This document shows positions 7,579 through 13,510 of a stretch of 22,081 nt of DNA, piece after piece. A model generated the notes under the pieces. The model was given only the letters and a program-made list of their open reading frames with translations, made no database searches and was not told the origin of the DNA. The position numbers and the translations under genes are program-made. Source of the DNA: an uncultured Eubacteriales bacterium (GTDB taxonomy: Bacteria > Bacillota > Clostridia > Oscillospirales > Oscillospiraceae); assembly GCA_900548615.1 (NCBI GenBank), contig URKW01000021.1, positions 1-22,081 of the forward strand, written 5' to 3'. Each line of letters begins with the position of its first letter. The stretch's first letter is position 1.

Positions 7579-7712
7579 AACGGCTATTTTGTTGACAGGG
7601 CCCGAGCGCAAGGAGCGAGGGCAGCAGCATCGACAGTTCATCGGTGCAAACGCTGCCGCCATGCGGCATAGCGGGTGCGCCAGAGAAGAAACGGCGAGAG
7701 GGCCGTTTTGTT
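7579..7712 (+). ncRNA. Candidate structured small RNA ending in an intrinsic terminator
   Basis: Four nested or adjacent helices can be drawn on the plus strand. GGCAGC (7620-7625) pairs with GCTGCC (7652-7657), enclosing GCATCGA/TCGGTGC (7627-7633/7641-7647, one G-U pair). GCCGC-CAT-GCGGC forms a small hairpin at about 7656-7668. AAACGGC/GCCGTTT (7689-7695/7702-7708) is followed by TGTTT, a good terminator. AACGGC at 7579-7584 could compete with the terminator's left arm. It matches no RNA family I know, and no promoter was identified. The 5' end is a guess. It could instead be a remnant or an extragenic repeat. Confidence 0.3.
7689..7712 (+). terminator. Short intrinsic terminator in the intergenic stretch
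   Basis: A 7-bp stem, AAACGGC with GCCGTTT, has a 6-base loop and a following TGTTT tract. It has no plus-strand gene before it, which is why a small RNA is suspected. Confidence 0.45.
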
Positions 7713-7724
7713 TATGAGCTGGCG

Positions 7725-7752
7725 ATTCAACAAAATAAAAATTTTGTTGAAT
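7725..7752. repeat. Perfect 28-bp palindrome upstream of the recombinase
   Basis: ATTCAACAAAAT and ATTTTGTTGAAT flank four A residues. Viewed as 11-6-11 it has the size and geometry of a dif site, and the half-site TTTTGTTGAAT matches the E. coli XerD half-site TTATGTTAAAT at 9 of 11 positions. It could equally be a low-GC hairpin or a regulator site. Confidence 0.5.
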
Positions 7753-7930
7753 GTAGTGGAGGGTATCTATAAGGAAAATGGCTGATGATAGAAAATCACG
7801 GCGTGGCCAATCCTTTTCAGCATAGCTGTATTTCGCTGGCTTTTCCGCTGATCCGCTGAATAGATTACTTTGCCGCTTCCCTCACAGCGGGACAAAATGT
7901 TCCAGCTCTGAATTATCTCATTATATAAAA

Positions 7931-7961
7931 TTCCCCGGTGGATGACAAGTCCACCGGGGAA
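7931..7961. terminator. Hairpin with 12-bp stem, probable terminator
   Basis: TTCCCCGGTGGA (7931-7942) pairs with TCCACCGGGGAA (7950-7961) around a 7-base loop, flanked by AAAA on the left and AATTTT on the right, so it could work in either direction. No adjacent gene ends here, so its client transcript is unknown. Confidence 0.6.
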
Positions 7962-8070
7962 AATTTTGTTGAATCACAGCCGCGTCAGCTGTTGATATAT
8001 GACAGGCTCTGCCTGCGCAAACACTATGGTTTTTCGCATATAACACTCAATTTTGGAACATTTTGTGATA

Positions 8071-8102
8071 AAATAACGGACGGCTTACGCCGTCCGTTAT
8101 TT
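8071..8102 (-). terminator. Intrinsic terminator of the phosphate butyryltransferase gene
   Basis: A perfect 14-bp stem (8071-8084 with 8089-8102) with loop TTAC lies 10 bases after the stop of the minus-strand gene. The right arm on that strand ends in ATTT and runs into TTATC. Confidence 0.88.
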
Positions 8103-8112
8103 ATTAGATTCT

Positions 8113-9015
8113 TTACGCCTTCAGGCAGCGCAGGACGGCCAACAGGATGGAATAATACTTGCTGTCGGGCGTGTCGGCGCGGCTGGTGATGATGACCGGG
8201 CAGGAAGCGCCGCAGATGGTGCTGGCCACGGTCTTGCCGGCGATGTAAGTCACAGCCTTGTACAGCACATTGCCGATCTCAATAAACGGCACCAGCAGGA
8301 TATCCGCCTGACCGGCCACAGGATCCTTGATGGACTTATGCTTCACAGACTCCATGGAGATAGCGCCGTCCAGCGCCAGAGGGCCGGTCACCATGCAGCC
8401 GGGAATGCCCCGCTCCTTAATGGCGGCGGCGCTGACGGTGGAGGGCATCTTCTCGGTGACGTTCTCTACGGCGGACAGAACGGCCACCTTGGGGCAGTCA
8501 TTGCCCAGAGCCTTGGCCACAGGCAGGGCGTTCTCCACGATGCCGATCTGGGTCTCCACGTCGGGGGCGATGTTGATGGCGGCGTCAGTGATCATCACGA
8601 AACGGCCTTCATACTCAAAGATACCCACTTGGCTCACCAGACGGCGCGCACCGTCAGGAATCAGGCCGGTCTCGCGGTTCAGGATGGCCTTAGCGAAGCT
8701 GGAGGTCTGCAGAATGCCCTTCATGGGAATGTCGGCCTTCCCTTCCTTCACCAGCTTGACAGCGATCTTGGCGGCTTCCAGCTCCTCGCCGTCGAAATCC
8801 ACGATCTCGTAATCGGCCTCGTTCTCGCCCATCTCGTGGAGCATGTCAATGATCATGTCCTTCTTGCCGATCAGGGTGCCTTCCACCACACCCTTACGCT
8901 TGGCGTGGACGACGGCGCTCAGCGCGGGCTCGTCATGGGCGTTGGCCAGCGCGATGCGCTTTTTCAGATTCTGGCCCAGCACATAGGCTTCCATTTCTTT
9001 GAAAGTAGTAAACAT
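8113..9015 (-). CDS. ptb: Phosphate butyryltransferase (PTA/PTB family)
   Basis: The 300-residue enzyme fits phosphate butyryltransferase, which interconverts butyryl-CoA and phosphate with butyryl-phosphate and CoA in the cytoplasm. The usual family length is ~300. Visible family motifs are KIAVKLVKEGKADIPMKG near residue 85, VTGPLALDGAIS near 220, and the C-terminal active-site block ADILLVPFIEIGNVLYKAVT plus GASCPVIITSRAD. The ATG at 9015 is chosen over an upstream in-frame start because TCCTCC-complement (9023-9028) precedes it and the extra 42 residues are not family-like. No butyrate kinase is adjacent, so the partner kinase, if any, is elsewhere. A related phosphate acetyltransferase activity cannot be excluded. 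It is monocistronic, with its own promoter and terminator. Confidence 0.87.
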   Translation of the reverse strand: MFTTFKEMEAYVLGQNLKKRIALANAHDEPALSAVVHAKRKGVVEGTLIGKKDMIIDMLHEMGENEADYEIVDFDGEELEAAKIAVKLVKEGKADIPMKGILQTSSFAKAILNRETGLIPDGARRLVSQVGIFEYEGRFVMITDAAINIAPDVETQIGIVENALPVAKALGNDCPKVAVLSAVENVTEKMPSTVSAAAIKERGIPGCMVTGPLALDGAISMESVKHKSIKDPVAGQADILLVPFIEIGNVLYKAVTYIAGKTVASTICGASCPVIITSRADTPDSKYYSILLAVLRCLKA

Positions 9016-9078
9016 GTTTTGTTCCTCCGAAAGTAAAGTGTATTTTTTCCTTCTATCTCTTATCACATTTACCCGCTT

Positions 9079-9107
9079 ATTATACACTCTTGGGTTTTCA
9101 AAAACAA
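9079..9107 (-). promoter_or_regulatory. Sigma-A promoter of ptb
   Basis: On the minus strand, TTGTTT (9107-9102) and a perfect TATAAT (9084-9079) are separated by 17 bases, about 65 bases before the start codon. It lies in the divergent region shared with the plus-strand gene at 9218. Confidence 0.65.
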
Positions 9108-9156
9108 CAAAAACAACAACATTTTTTCTGCGATTTTCCATCGGGAAAAACAGTTC

Positions 9157-9185
9157 TTGCCTTTGGAGTGGATTTACGGTATACT
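9157..9185 (+). promoter_or_regulatory. Sigma-A promoter of the small membrane protein gene
   Basis: TTGCCT (9157-9162) and TATACT (9180-9185) are separated by 17 bases, 32 bases before the start codon. Confidence 0.65.
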
Positions 9186-9217
9186 ATATACACTGATTGA
9201 TATGGGAGGCTCTTTCT

Positions 9218-9526
9218 ATGGATGGTTTTTATTCGTTTTTGTTCTACGGCCTGATCGCTGTCGGTGCGGTTTTGATCATTTCCCTGACGATACTGCGCAT
9301 TGACTGGGCGCGTCATCCGGAAAAGTACGAAAAAGACGTGGAAAATTACGAGAAAGAGCAGTATTGGAAGAAGAAAAGACAAGATAAAGAGGCCGCCATC
9401 AAAAAGGCAAAGGAAAAAGAAAAGGCCAAGAAGCGGCAGGCACGGGTGGATAAGCTGAACCAGTACCGCGCCATCAACGGCAAGGGCCCGCTGGCGGAAA
9501 AGAATAAGGACAGCAAGAAGAAGTAA
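9218..9526 (+). CDS. Small membrane protein with charged coiled-coil tail
   Basis: I do not recognise this 102-residue protein. One N-terminal membrane helix (about residues 7-28) is followed by a long, highly charged Lys/Glu/Arg-rich helix (about 38-80) that looks like a coiled coil, ending in a run of lysines. The topology is probably N-out with the basic tail inside, where it could touch nucleic acid, acidic lipid or a protein partner. The ATG at 9218 is preferred over the in-frame TTG at 9197 because GGGAGG (9204-9209) precedes it. It is a single-gene unit with its own promoter (9157-9185) and an 18-bp terminator. It could be a septum- or ribosome-associated small protein; the sequence does not decide. 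Confidence 0.75.
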   Translation: MDGFYSFLFYGLIAVGAVLIISLTILRIDWARHPEKYEKDVENYEKEQYWKKKRQDKEAAIKKAKEKEKAKKRQARVDKLNQYRAINGKGPLAEKNKDSKKK

Positions 9527-9528
9527 CA

Positions 9529-9568
9529 AAAAAGGATACCGCAGGATTTTTCCTGCGGTATCCTTTTT
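9529..9568. terminator. Strong bidirectional terminator (18-bp stem)
   Basis: A perfect 18-bp stem (9529-9546 with 9551-9568) surrounds a TTTT loop, with A and T tracts on both ends. It ends both the plus-strand small membrane protein gene and the converging radA gene, whose stop codon overlaps the right arm. Confidence 0.95.
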
Positions 9569-10931
9569 ATACTCCCTGCGCCAGCAAACGCAGCGCCTGA
9601 CCGATATTTGCCACCGGCAGCAGTGTCAAGCCTGGCAGCGGCTTCAACTCACCTGCCCGATGAGCAGGGATCATACAATGGGTGAAGCCCAGCCGATGCA
9701 CCTCGGAAAGTCGCTGCTCCAGATGGTTGATGCTGCGCACCTCGCCGGAGAGGCCGATCTCCCCTACTGCCGCCAGCGTATCCGGCACCGCCTTATCCAA
9801 GTAGCTGGAGGCTACCGCGATCACCGCCGCCAGATCGGCGGCCGGTTCATCCAGCGTCAGTCCGCCGATGATATTCAGATAGGCGTCGCACTGGCTGACC
9901 CTCAGCCCGCCGCGCTTTTCCAGCACCGCCAGCAGCATGGAAGCGCGATTGTAGTCAAAGCCGTTGCTGGAGCGAAGCGGCTTTGCTCCGGCTGCTGGGG
10001 CGACTAAAGCCTGTACTTCCGCCAATACCGGGCGTGCGCCCTCCATGGCACAGGTGACGCAGGTGCCGGGCGCTTCCGTAGGCCGACCGGACAGCAGCAT
10101 TTCCGAGGGATTCTCCACCTCTCGCAGCCCGCAGTCCATCATCTCGAACACGCCGATCTCGTTGGTAGCGCCGAAGCGGTTTTTCGCTGCCCGGAGGATC
10201 CGGTAGGTCATATGCTGGTCGCCCTCAAAGTACAGCACACAATCCACCATGTGTTCCAGTACCTTAGGACCGGCAATAGCGCCCTCCTTATTGACGTGGC
10301 CGATGACAAAAATGGTGATATTCTGGCTCTTGGCAAGCTGCATCAGTGTTAAGGTACACTGCTTTACTTGACCAATTCCGCCAGGGATTCCGTCGCTGTC
10401 TTCGTTATACAGCGTCTGGATCGAGTCAATAATCAGCACGTCCGGCTTCTCCTGCTCCACGCAGGACAGCACATCGCCCAACTGGGTTTCAGACAGCACC
10501 AGCAGGTTGGGGGTATCGACCTGCAGCCGCTTGGCCCGCATCTTCAGCTGACGGGTGGATTCCTCGCCTGAGACATACAGCACGCGGTAGGATTGACCCA
10601 GCGTCTGGCAGATCTGAAGCAGCAGCGTTGACTTGCCGATACCAGGTGCGCCGCCCACCAGAACCAGCGAACCCATGACAGCGCCGCCGCCCAATACACG
10701 ATCCAATTCCCCCATTCCGGTCGAGAATCGGATCTCGTTCTCAGACGCCAATTCCGTAATGGGAAGCGCCTTTACAAGCTTTGCGGTATAAGAAGCTTTG
10801 CCGCTCCCCTTCCCTTTTTCTGCTTTTTGCTCCACCATGCAGTTCCACGCGCCGCAGATAGGGCACTTCCCTGCCCATTTGGGACTTTCGCTGCCGCATT
10901 CGGTGCAGAAATAGGTCGTTGTTTTTTTCAT
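9567..10931 (-). CDS. radA: DNA repair protein RadA (branch-migration helicase)
   Basis: The 454-residue product is RadA/Sms, a RecA-like hexameric helicase that extends recombination intermediates during repair and transformation. It has the N-terminal zinc finger C9-x2-C12-x10-C23-x2-C26, Walker A GGAPGIGKST (93-102), Walker B VLIIDS (165-170), the RadA-specific KNRFG motif (250-254) and a C-terminal Lon-protease-like domain with GLSGEVRSINHLEQRL. Length is normal for the family. The ATG at 10931 is used; an upstream frame extension of 47 residues overlaps cwlD and is not RadA-like. AGGTGA precedes the start. It begins 14 bases after cwlD, so the two form an operon. Confidence 0.97.
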   Translation of the reverse strand: MKKTTTYFCTECGSESPKWAGKCPICGAWNCMVEQKAEKGKGSGKASYTAKLVKALPITELASENEIRFSTGMGELDRVLGGGAVMGSLVLVGGAPGIGKSTLLLQICQTLGQSYRVLYVSGEESTRQLKMRAKRLQVDTPNLLVLSETQLGDVLSCVEQEKPDVLIIDSIQTLYNEDSDGIPGGIGQVKQCTLTLMQLAKSQNITIFVIGHVNKEGAIAGPKVLEHMVDCVLYFEGDQHMTYRILRAAKNRFGATNEIGVFEMMDCGLREVENPSEMLLSGRPTEAPGTCVTCAMEGARPVLAEVQALVAPAAGAKPLRSSNGFDYNRASMLLAVLEKRGGLRVSQCDAYLNIIGGLTLDEPAADLAAVIAVASSYLDKAVPDTLAAVGEIGLSGEVRSINHLEQRLSEVHRLGFTHCMIPAHRAGELKPLPGLTLLPVANIGQALRLLAQGV

Positions 10932-10945
10932 TCGTATCACCTGTT

Positions 10946-11659
10946 TTACTGATATTGCAGATAGCCACAGCCAATGGCCGCCGCCAATTTTGTCTGATAT
11001 TCCGGTTTCAGCAGCAGCGCGGTTTCGCTGCTGTTGCTGAGAAAACCACACTCGATCAATACCGCCGGACACTCCGCGTGAGCCATAATGTAGATATCGC
11101 TTCCGATAGACTTGGATACCTTTTCGTTTCCGGGGTTGACCGTATCGTTTAAGGTCTGCTGAATGGCTGCCGCCCGTGCGTCGCTATCGGGAAGTTTTCC
11201 GTAAAACACCTGTGCACCGTGTACGTTCGGATGCCCCGGCAGGGTATTTTGATGGATGCTGATGAGAAAGCCATTGGCAACGCTGTTGATTCGCGTGACG
11301 CGGTTCTTGGTGTCGCTGACCTTTTCCTTTCGCAGCGTGCCGCTGTCCGGATCAGCCAGCGACGCCTCTCCTGTCCGAGTCAATACCGTCTGACAGCCTG
11401 TCAAGGCGAGAAAATCCCGCAGACGCAGGGCAACCGCCAGATTGATGCCGCTTTCCGGCGTACCGTCCGTCGATACAGCACCGCCGTCGGATCCGCCGTG
11501 CCCGGCGTCAATAATGACGACCTCTCTTGTGGGAAGCGCGTCGTAAGAAAACGCGGGGATCTCCGCACGAGGCCGCTCTGCCAGCGACAGCAGACTTACA
11601 ACGGCCAACAGAAGCGCCGCAGCGCCCAGTACCCATTTTCGGCGGATCAGCAGGATCAT
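10946..11659 (-). CDS. cwlD: N-acetylmuramoyl-L-alanine amidase, CwlD-like
   Basis: The 237-residue product belongs to the Amidase_3 zinc amidases and best fits CwlD, which strips peptides from muramic acid during spore cortex synthesis so that muramic-delta-lactam can form. It has an N-terminal signal anchor (about 8-27), then VVIIDAGHGGSDGGA (zinc histidine), PESGINLAVAL (zinc glutamate), SIHQN (second histidine) and IECGFLSN (catalytic glutamate). The ATG at 11659 sits 7 bases after GGAG; a GTG one codon earlier is possible. It is followed by radA. It lies divergent to cotJ genes, so sporulation control of both by mother-cell sigma factors is plausible, though I saw no clear sigma-E/G promoter. 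Confidence 0.9.
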   Translation of the reverse strand: MILLIRRKWVLGAAALLLAVVSLLSLAERPRAEIPAFSYDALPTREVVIIDAGHGGSDGGAVSTDGTPESGINLAVALRLRDFLALTGCQTVLTRTGEASLADPDSGTLRKEKVSDTKNRVTRINSVANGFLISIHQNTLPGHPNVHGAQVFYGKLPDSDARAAAIQQTLNDTVNPGNEKVSKSIGSDIYIMAHAECPAVLIECGFLSNSSETALLLKPEYQTKLAAAIGCGYLQYQ

Positions 11660-11811
11660 CACACCACTCCTCTCCGGGACAATCTATGATGTGACGCTCT
11701 ACAATATGCATTGTACCATAGCCAATAGCAAAAATAAATCCCCAGTTTACAGGCGGCGGCATATACTGGCATGAGCTGTTTTGGCTTATTGATGATAAAA
11801 GGAGGAACACC

Positions 11812-12363
11812 TTGTTGTATATTGAACAGACTATGGCCGGAAGATCACCGGCCGAAGCGGCTGCTCCGGCTGCCCCGCAGCCTTCCACGCCGGCCGCTTC
11901 TGAAAGAACGACTGCCCAGCAGCGCAGTGAAGAAACAGGCTGCGGCGGGATGAATGGCAGCCTGCCGGGGACGTGCGCCCAGATGGCGTTTCCGTATATT
12001 CCCATGCAGGATCAGAATCCCAAACGGTACGATAACCGCGAGGCCTTGCAGCGGGGCACGCTGTTTCCGGGACTGGATCTTCCCTTCCACCGTGAGCTGA
12101 AGACCCGCTTTCCTGCCGCCAACACACACCTTTCCGAGCTGATGGCGCTGGACTTTGCCATTGATGAGCTGGGGCTTTATCTGACCACCCATCGTGACGA
12201 TCAGGAGGCGCTGGCGCTGTACTGGAACTATATCCGCTTGGGTCAGGAGGGCCGCAAGAGATATGAGGAAATGCACGGGCCACTGTTCCAGACCGATATT
12301 ACCGAGGGCTCTTTCCGCTGGCTGGATGACCCGTGGCCTTGGGATGAAGGAGGGAACGAGTAA
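11812..12363 (+). CDS. cotJA-cotJB: Fused CotJA-CotJB spore coat protein
   Basis: The 183-residue product joins two coat proteins that are normally separate. Residues 1-55 are a low-complexity Ala/Pro/Ser linker. About 58-98 is CotJA (MAFPYIPMQ, then EALQRGTLFPGLDLPF). About 106-180 is CotJB (LMALDFAIDELGLYLTTH, then YEEMHGPL and WLDDPWPWDEGG). In Bacillus the cotJABC operon is transcribed by sigma-E in the mother cell, and the products enter the inner coat. Translation appears to begin at TTG 11812, six bases after GGAGG; the first ATG (11833) has no good site. The stop overlaps the cotJC start as TAATG, so the operon order is preserved. The fusion is in one open frame with no sign of sequence error. 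Confidence 0.88.
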   Translation: MLYIEQTMAGRSPAEAAAPAAPQPSTPAASERTTAQQRSEETGCGGMNGSLPGTCAQMAFPYIPMQDQNPKRYDNREALQRGTLFPGLDLPFHRELKTRFPAANTHLSELMALDFAIDELGLYLTTHRDDQEALALYWNYIRLGQEGRKRYEEMHGPLFQTDITEGSFRWLDDPWPWDEGGNE

Positions 12364-12518
12364 TGTTTGTCTATGAAAAGAAGCTGCAATACCCAGTGAA
12401 GATCAAAAACACCAATCCCAAGCTGGCAGCGCTGATTATTAGCCAGTACGGTGGCCCTTATCCCCATAAACTACGAAAGCACCCGCTGCAACGGGTGCTT
12501 TCGTGTCATATCCGTTGA
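12363..12518 (+). pseudogene. cotJC: cotJC 5' fragment (manganese-catalase-like coat protein, interrupted)
   Basis: The first ~32 codons match the CotJC N-terminus closely: MFVYEKKLQYPVKIKN, then IISQYGGP. After GGP (codons 30-32, 12450-12458) homology stops and 19 unrelated codons follow to a TGA, the last of them read through a terminator hairpin. Intact CotJC is about 190-200 residues with a di-manganese ferritin-like core; every metal ligand is missing here. No later part of cotJC is found in any frame up to the window end. The start overlaps the cotJA-cotJB stop, as in intact operons. The break coincides with the first phage-like sequence, so an integration breakpoint is the preferred explanation; simple deletion is the alternative. 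Confidence 0.85.
12474..12503 (+). terminator. Hairpin closing the interrupted cotJ operon
   Basis: A perfect 12-bp stem (12474-12485 with 12492-12503) with loop CTGCAA lies inside the last codons of the cotJC fragment. The T run is short (CTTTCGTGT). It would stop cotJ transcription just inside the element. Confidence 0.75.
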
Positions 12519-12543
12519 CAATTGCCGCATTTTTGTATACGAT
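12515..12543 (+). promoter_or_regulatory. Sigma-A promoter of the moron-like gene
   Basis: A perfect TTGACA (12515-12520) and TACGAT (12538-12543) are separated by 17 bases, 28 bases before the start codon. The promoter begins just after the preceding terminator, so this gene is expressed on its own. Confidence 0.7.
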
Positions 12544-12571
12544 GGTGATATATCGAAAACGGAGGTGTCCC

Positions 12572-13483
12572 ATGGGTGATATTGATGCTATTTTTGCTTT
12601 CGCTATTGCGTTTGTATTCTACGGTGCCGGGCCGCTGTATCTCGCTTCCGAGCGGAAGAAACTGATTCGAAAGCTTCAGTATTGGATCTTCTGCGTATTG
12701 TATGATGCCATTATTTTCATAGTCTTGCAGCTTATTACCGGAAACGCTATATCCTTGTCAGGTCTCGCTGTTGCCATGCTGATCTTCGGCACCATTTTCT
12801 ATTTCATCGGCCTTGTCATTCTCCGCAAGCGCGGTATGGTTGCAGTCCCTTCGGCACAACCTACCGTGCCCCAACCTCCGGTAAAATCGGAGGATGTCTC
12901 TGTGCCAGCGTCGCAGACCGCACCCGCACAGCCTGACACTCCACTGTCCATCACTGAAACTTGGTATACCTGTCCTTCCTGTGGCTGTCTCCTGCCCACT
13001 GGCGAGGTCTGCTCCTGCGGATATCATCCCCCAAAGACCGAGCCGCCTAAAGCTCCCGCCAAGCAGCAGAAATGGCTCATGGTCGTTGCTGCCGTCCTAG
13101 CTGTCGCGCTGGCCTGCTCCGTGTTCTATAACGTAAAACAGCATAGCGAGATTGCCCAGGCACAAGCTCAAGTGAACTTAAAGCAGGAGATGATTGACCA
13201 TTACGTAGATGACATCCGTTCCCTGCATGAACAGGCAGAGCGTGTTGACAGTTATATCGATGCGGTTTCTTTCTATGCTTCTCGCGCTTGTGTTGTATCC
13301 AGCGGTAGCTACTTGTATCACAGAGACCCCACTTGTTCCGATTGCGACTTATCTTATTTTTGGATATACAACGTAGAGAAGGCAATCAGCCTTGGATACT
13401 CACAATGCCCAAATTGTTCCGCACTTTCTCTCGGCGGAAATACGAGCAGTTATCTGCAATATCTAATTGAACAAAACAAATGA
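12572..13483 (+). CDS. Zinc-ribbon membrane protein, moron-like
   Basis: The 303-residue protein is of unknown function. Three N-terminal membrane segments (about 5-25, 36-56, 62-84) are followed by a Pro-rich linker (92-125). A rubredoxin-like zinc knuckle (C134, C137, C147, C149) precedes a fourth membrane segment (168-186) and a coiled coil (190-235). A C-terminal Ada-like metal module follows (YH at 249-250, C255, then GYSQCPNC with C279 and C282). It ends in YLQYLIEQNK. The start at 12572 follows GGAGG (12561-12565). An upstream in-frame start (12503) is rejected because it lies before the promoter. It has its own promoter and terminator, converges on the phage late genes, and sits at the element edge, as phage morons do. 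Prophage-encoded host modification or defence is possible but unproven. Confidence 0.8.
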   Translation: MGDIDAIFAFAIAFVFYGAGPLYLASERKKLIRKLQYWIFCVLYDAIIFIVLQLITGNAISLSGLAVAMLIFGTIFYFIGLVILRKRGMVAVPSAQPTVPQPPVKSEDVSVPASQTAPAQPDTPLSITETWYTCPSCGCLLPTGEVCSCGYHPPKTEPPKAPAKQQKWLMVVAAVLAVALACSVFYNVKQHSEIAQAQAQVNLKQEMIDHYVDDIRSLHEQAERVDSYIDAVSFYASRACVVSSGSYLYHRDPTCSDCDLSYFWIYNVEKAISLGYSQCPNCSALSLGGNTSSYLQYLIEQNK

Positions 13484-13506
13484 GAGGCCCTTCAGCCTCT
13501 CATTTG
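13477..13506. terminator. Bidirectional terminator between moron-like gene and phage late operon
   Basis: A perfect 12-bp stem (13477-13488 with 13495-13506) with a 6-base loop overlaps the stop codon of the plus-strand gene and lies 4 bases after the stop of the large minus-strand gene. It is flanked by A-rich and T-rich sequence, so it fits both directions. Confidence 0.88.
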
Positions 13507-13510
13507 CTAT

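Larger units (their letters stand above)
7497..8112. other. Gene-free stretch of 616 bases with several structured elements
   Basis: No convincing reading frame with a ribosome binding site is present on either strand. A GC-rich island (about 7545-7700) is set in AT-rich flanks and holds a possible structured RNA with its own terminator. A perfect 28-bp palindrome lies at 7725-7752. Its right arm ATTTTGTTGAAT recurs at 7963-7974, and its first ten bases also occur at 7586-7595. ACAAAATGTTCC (about 7892) and GGAACATTTTGT (about 8055) form a spaced 12-bp inverted pair. Two terminator hairpins (7931-7961 and 8071-8102) close the stretch. The 7753-7930 part shows nothing I can name. Confidence 0.5.

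Noticed and set aside
11663..11811. Sigma-E type promoters for cotJ and cwlD
   Set aside because: CATATACT (about 11759) and TACAAT-like boxes are present, but I found no -35 element at the right distance, so I do not list them as features.
12363..12518. cotJC truncation as a frameshift or sequencing error
   Set aside because: No later part of CotJC appears in any frame after codon 32; the following sequence is a terminator, promoter and unrelated gene.
12503..12571. Upstream start (GTG at 12503) for the moron-like gene
   Set aside because: It lies within the terminator and before the promoter; ATG 12572 has a proper GGAGG six bases ahead.
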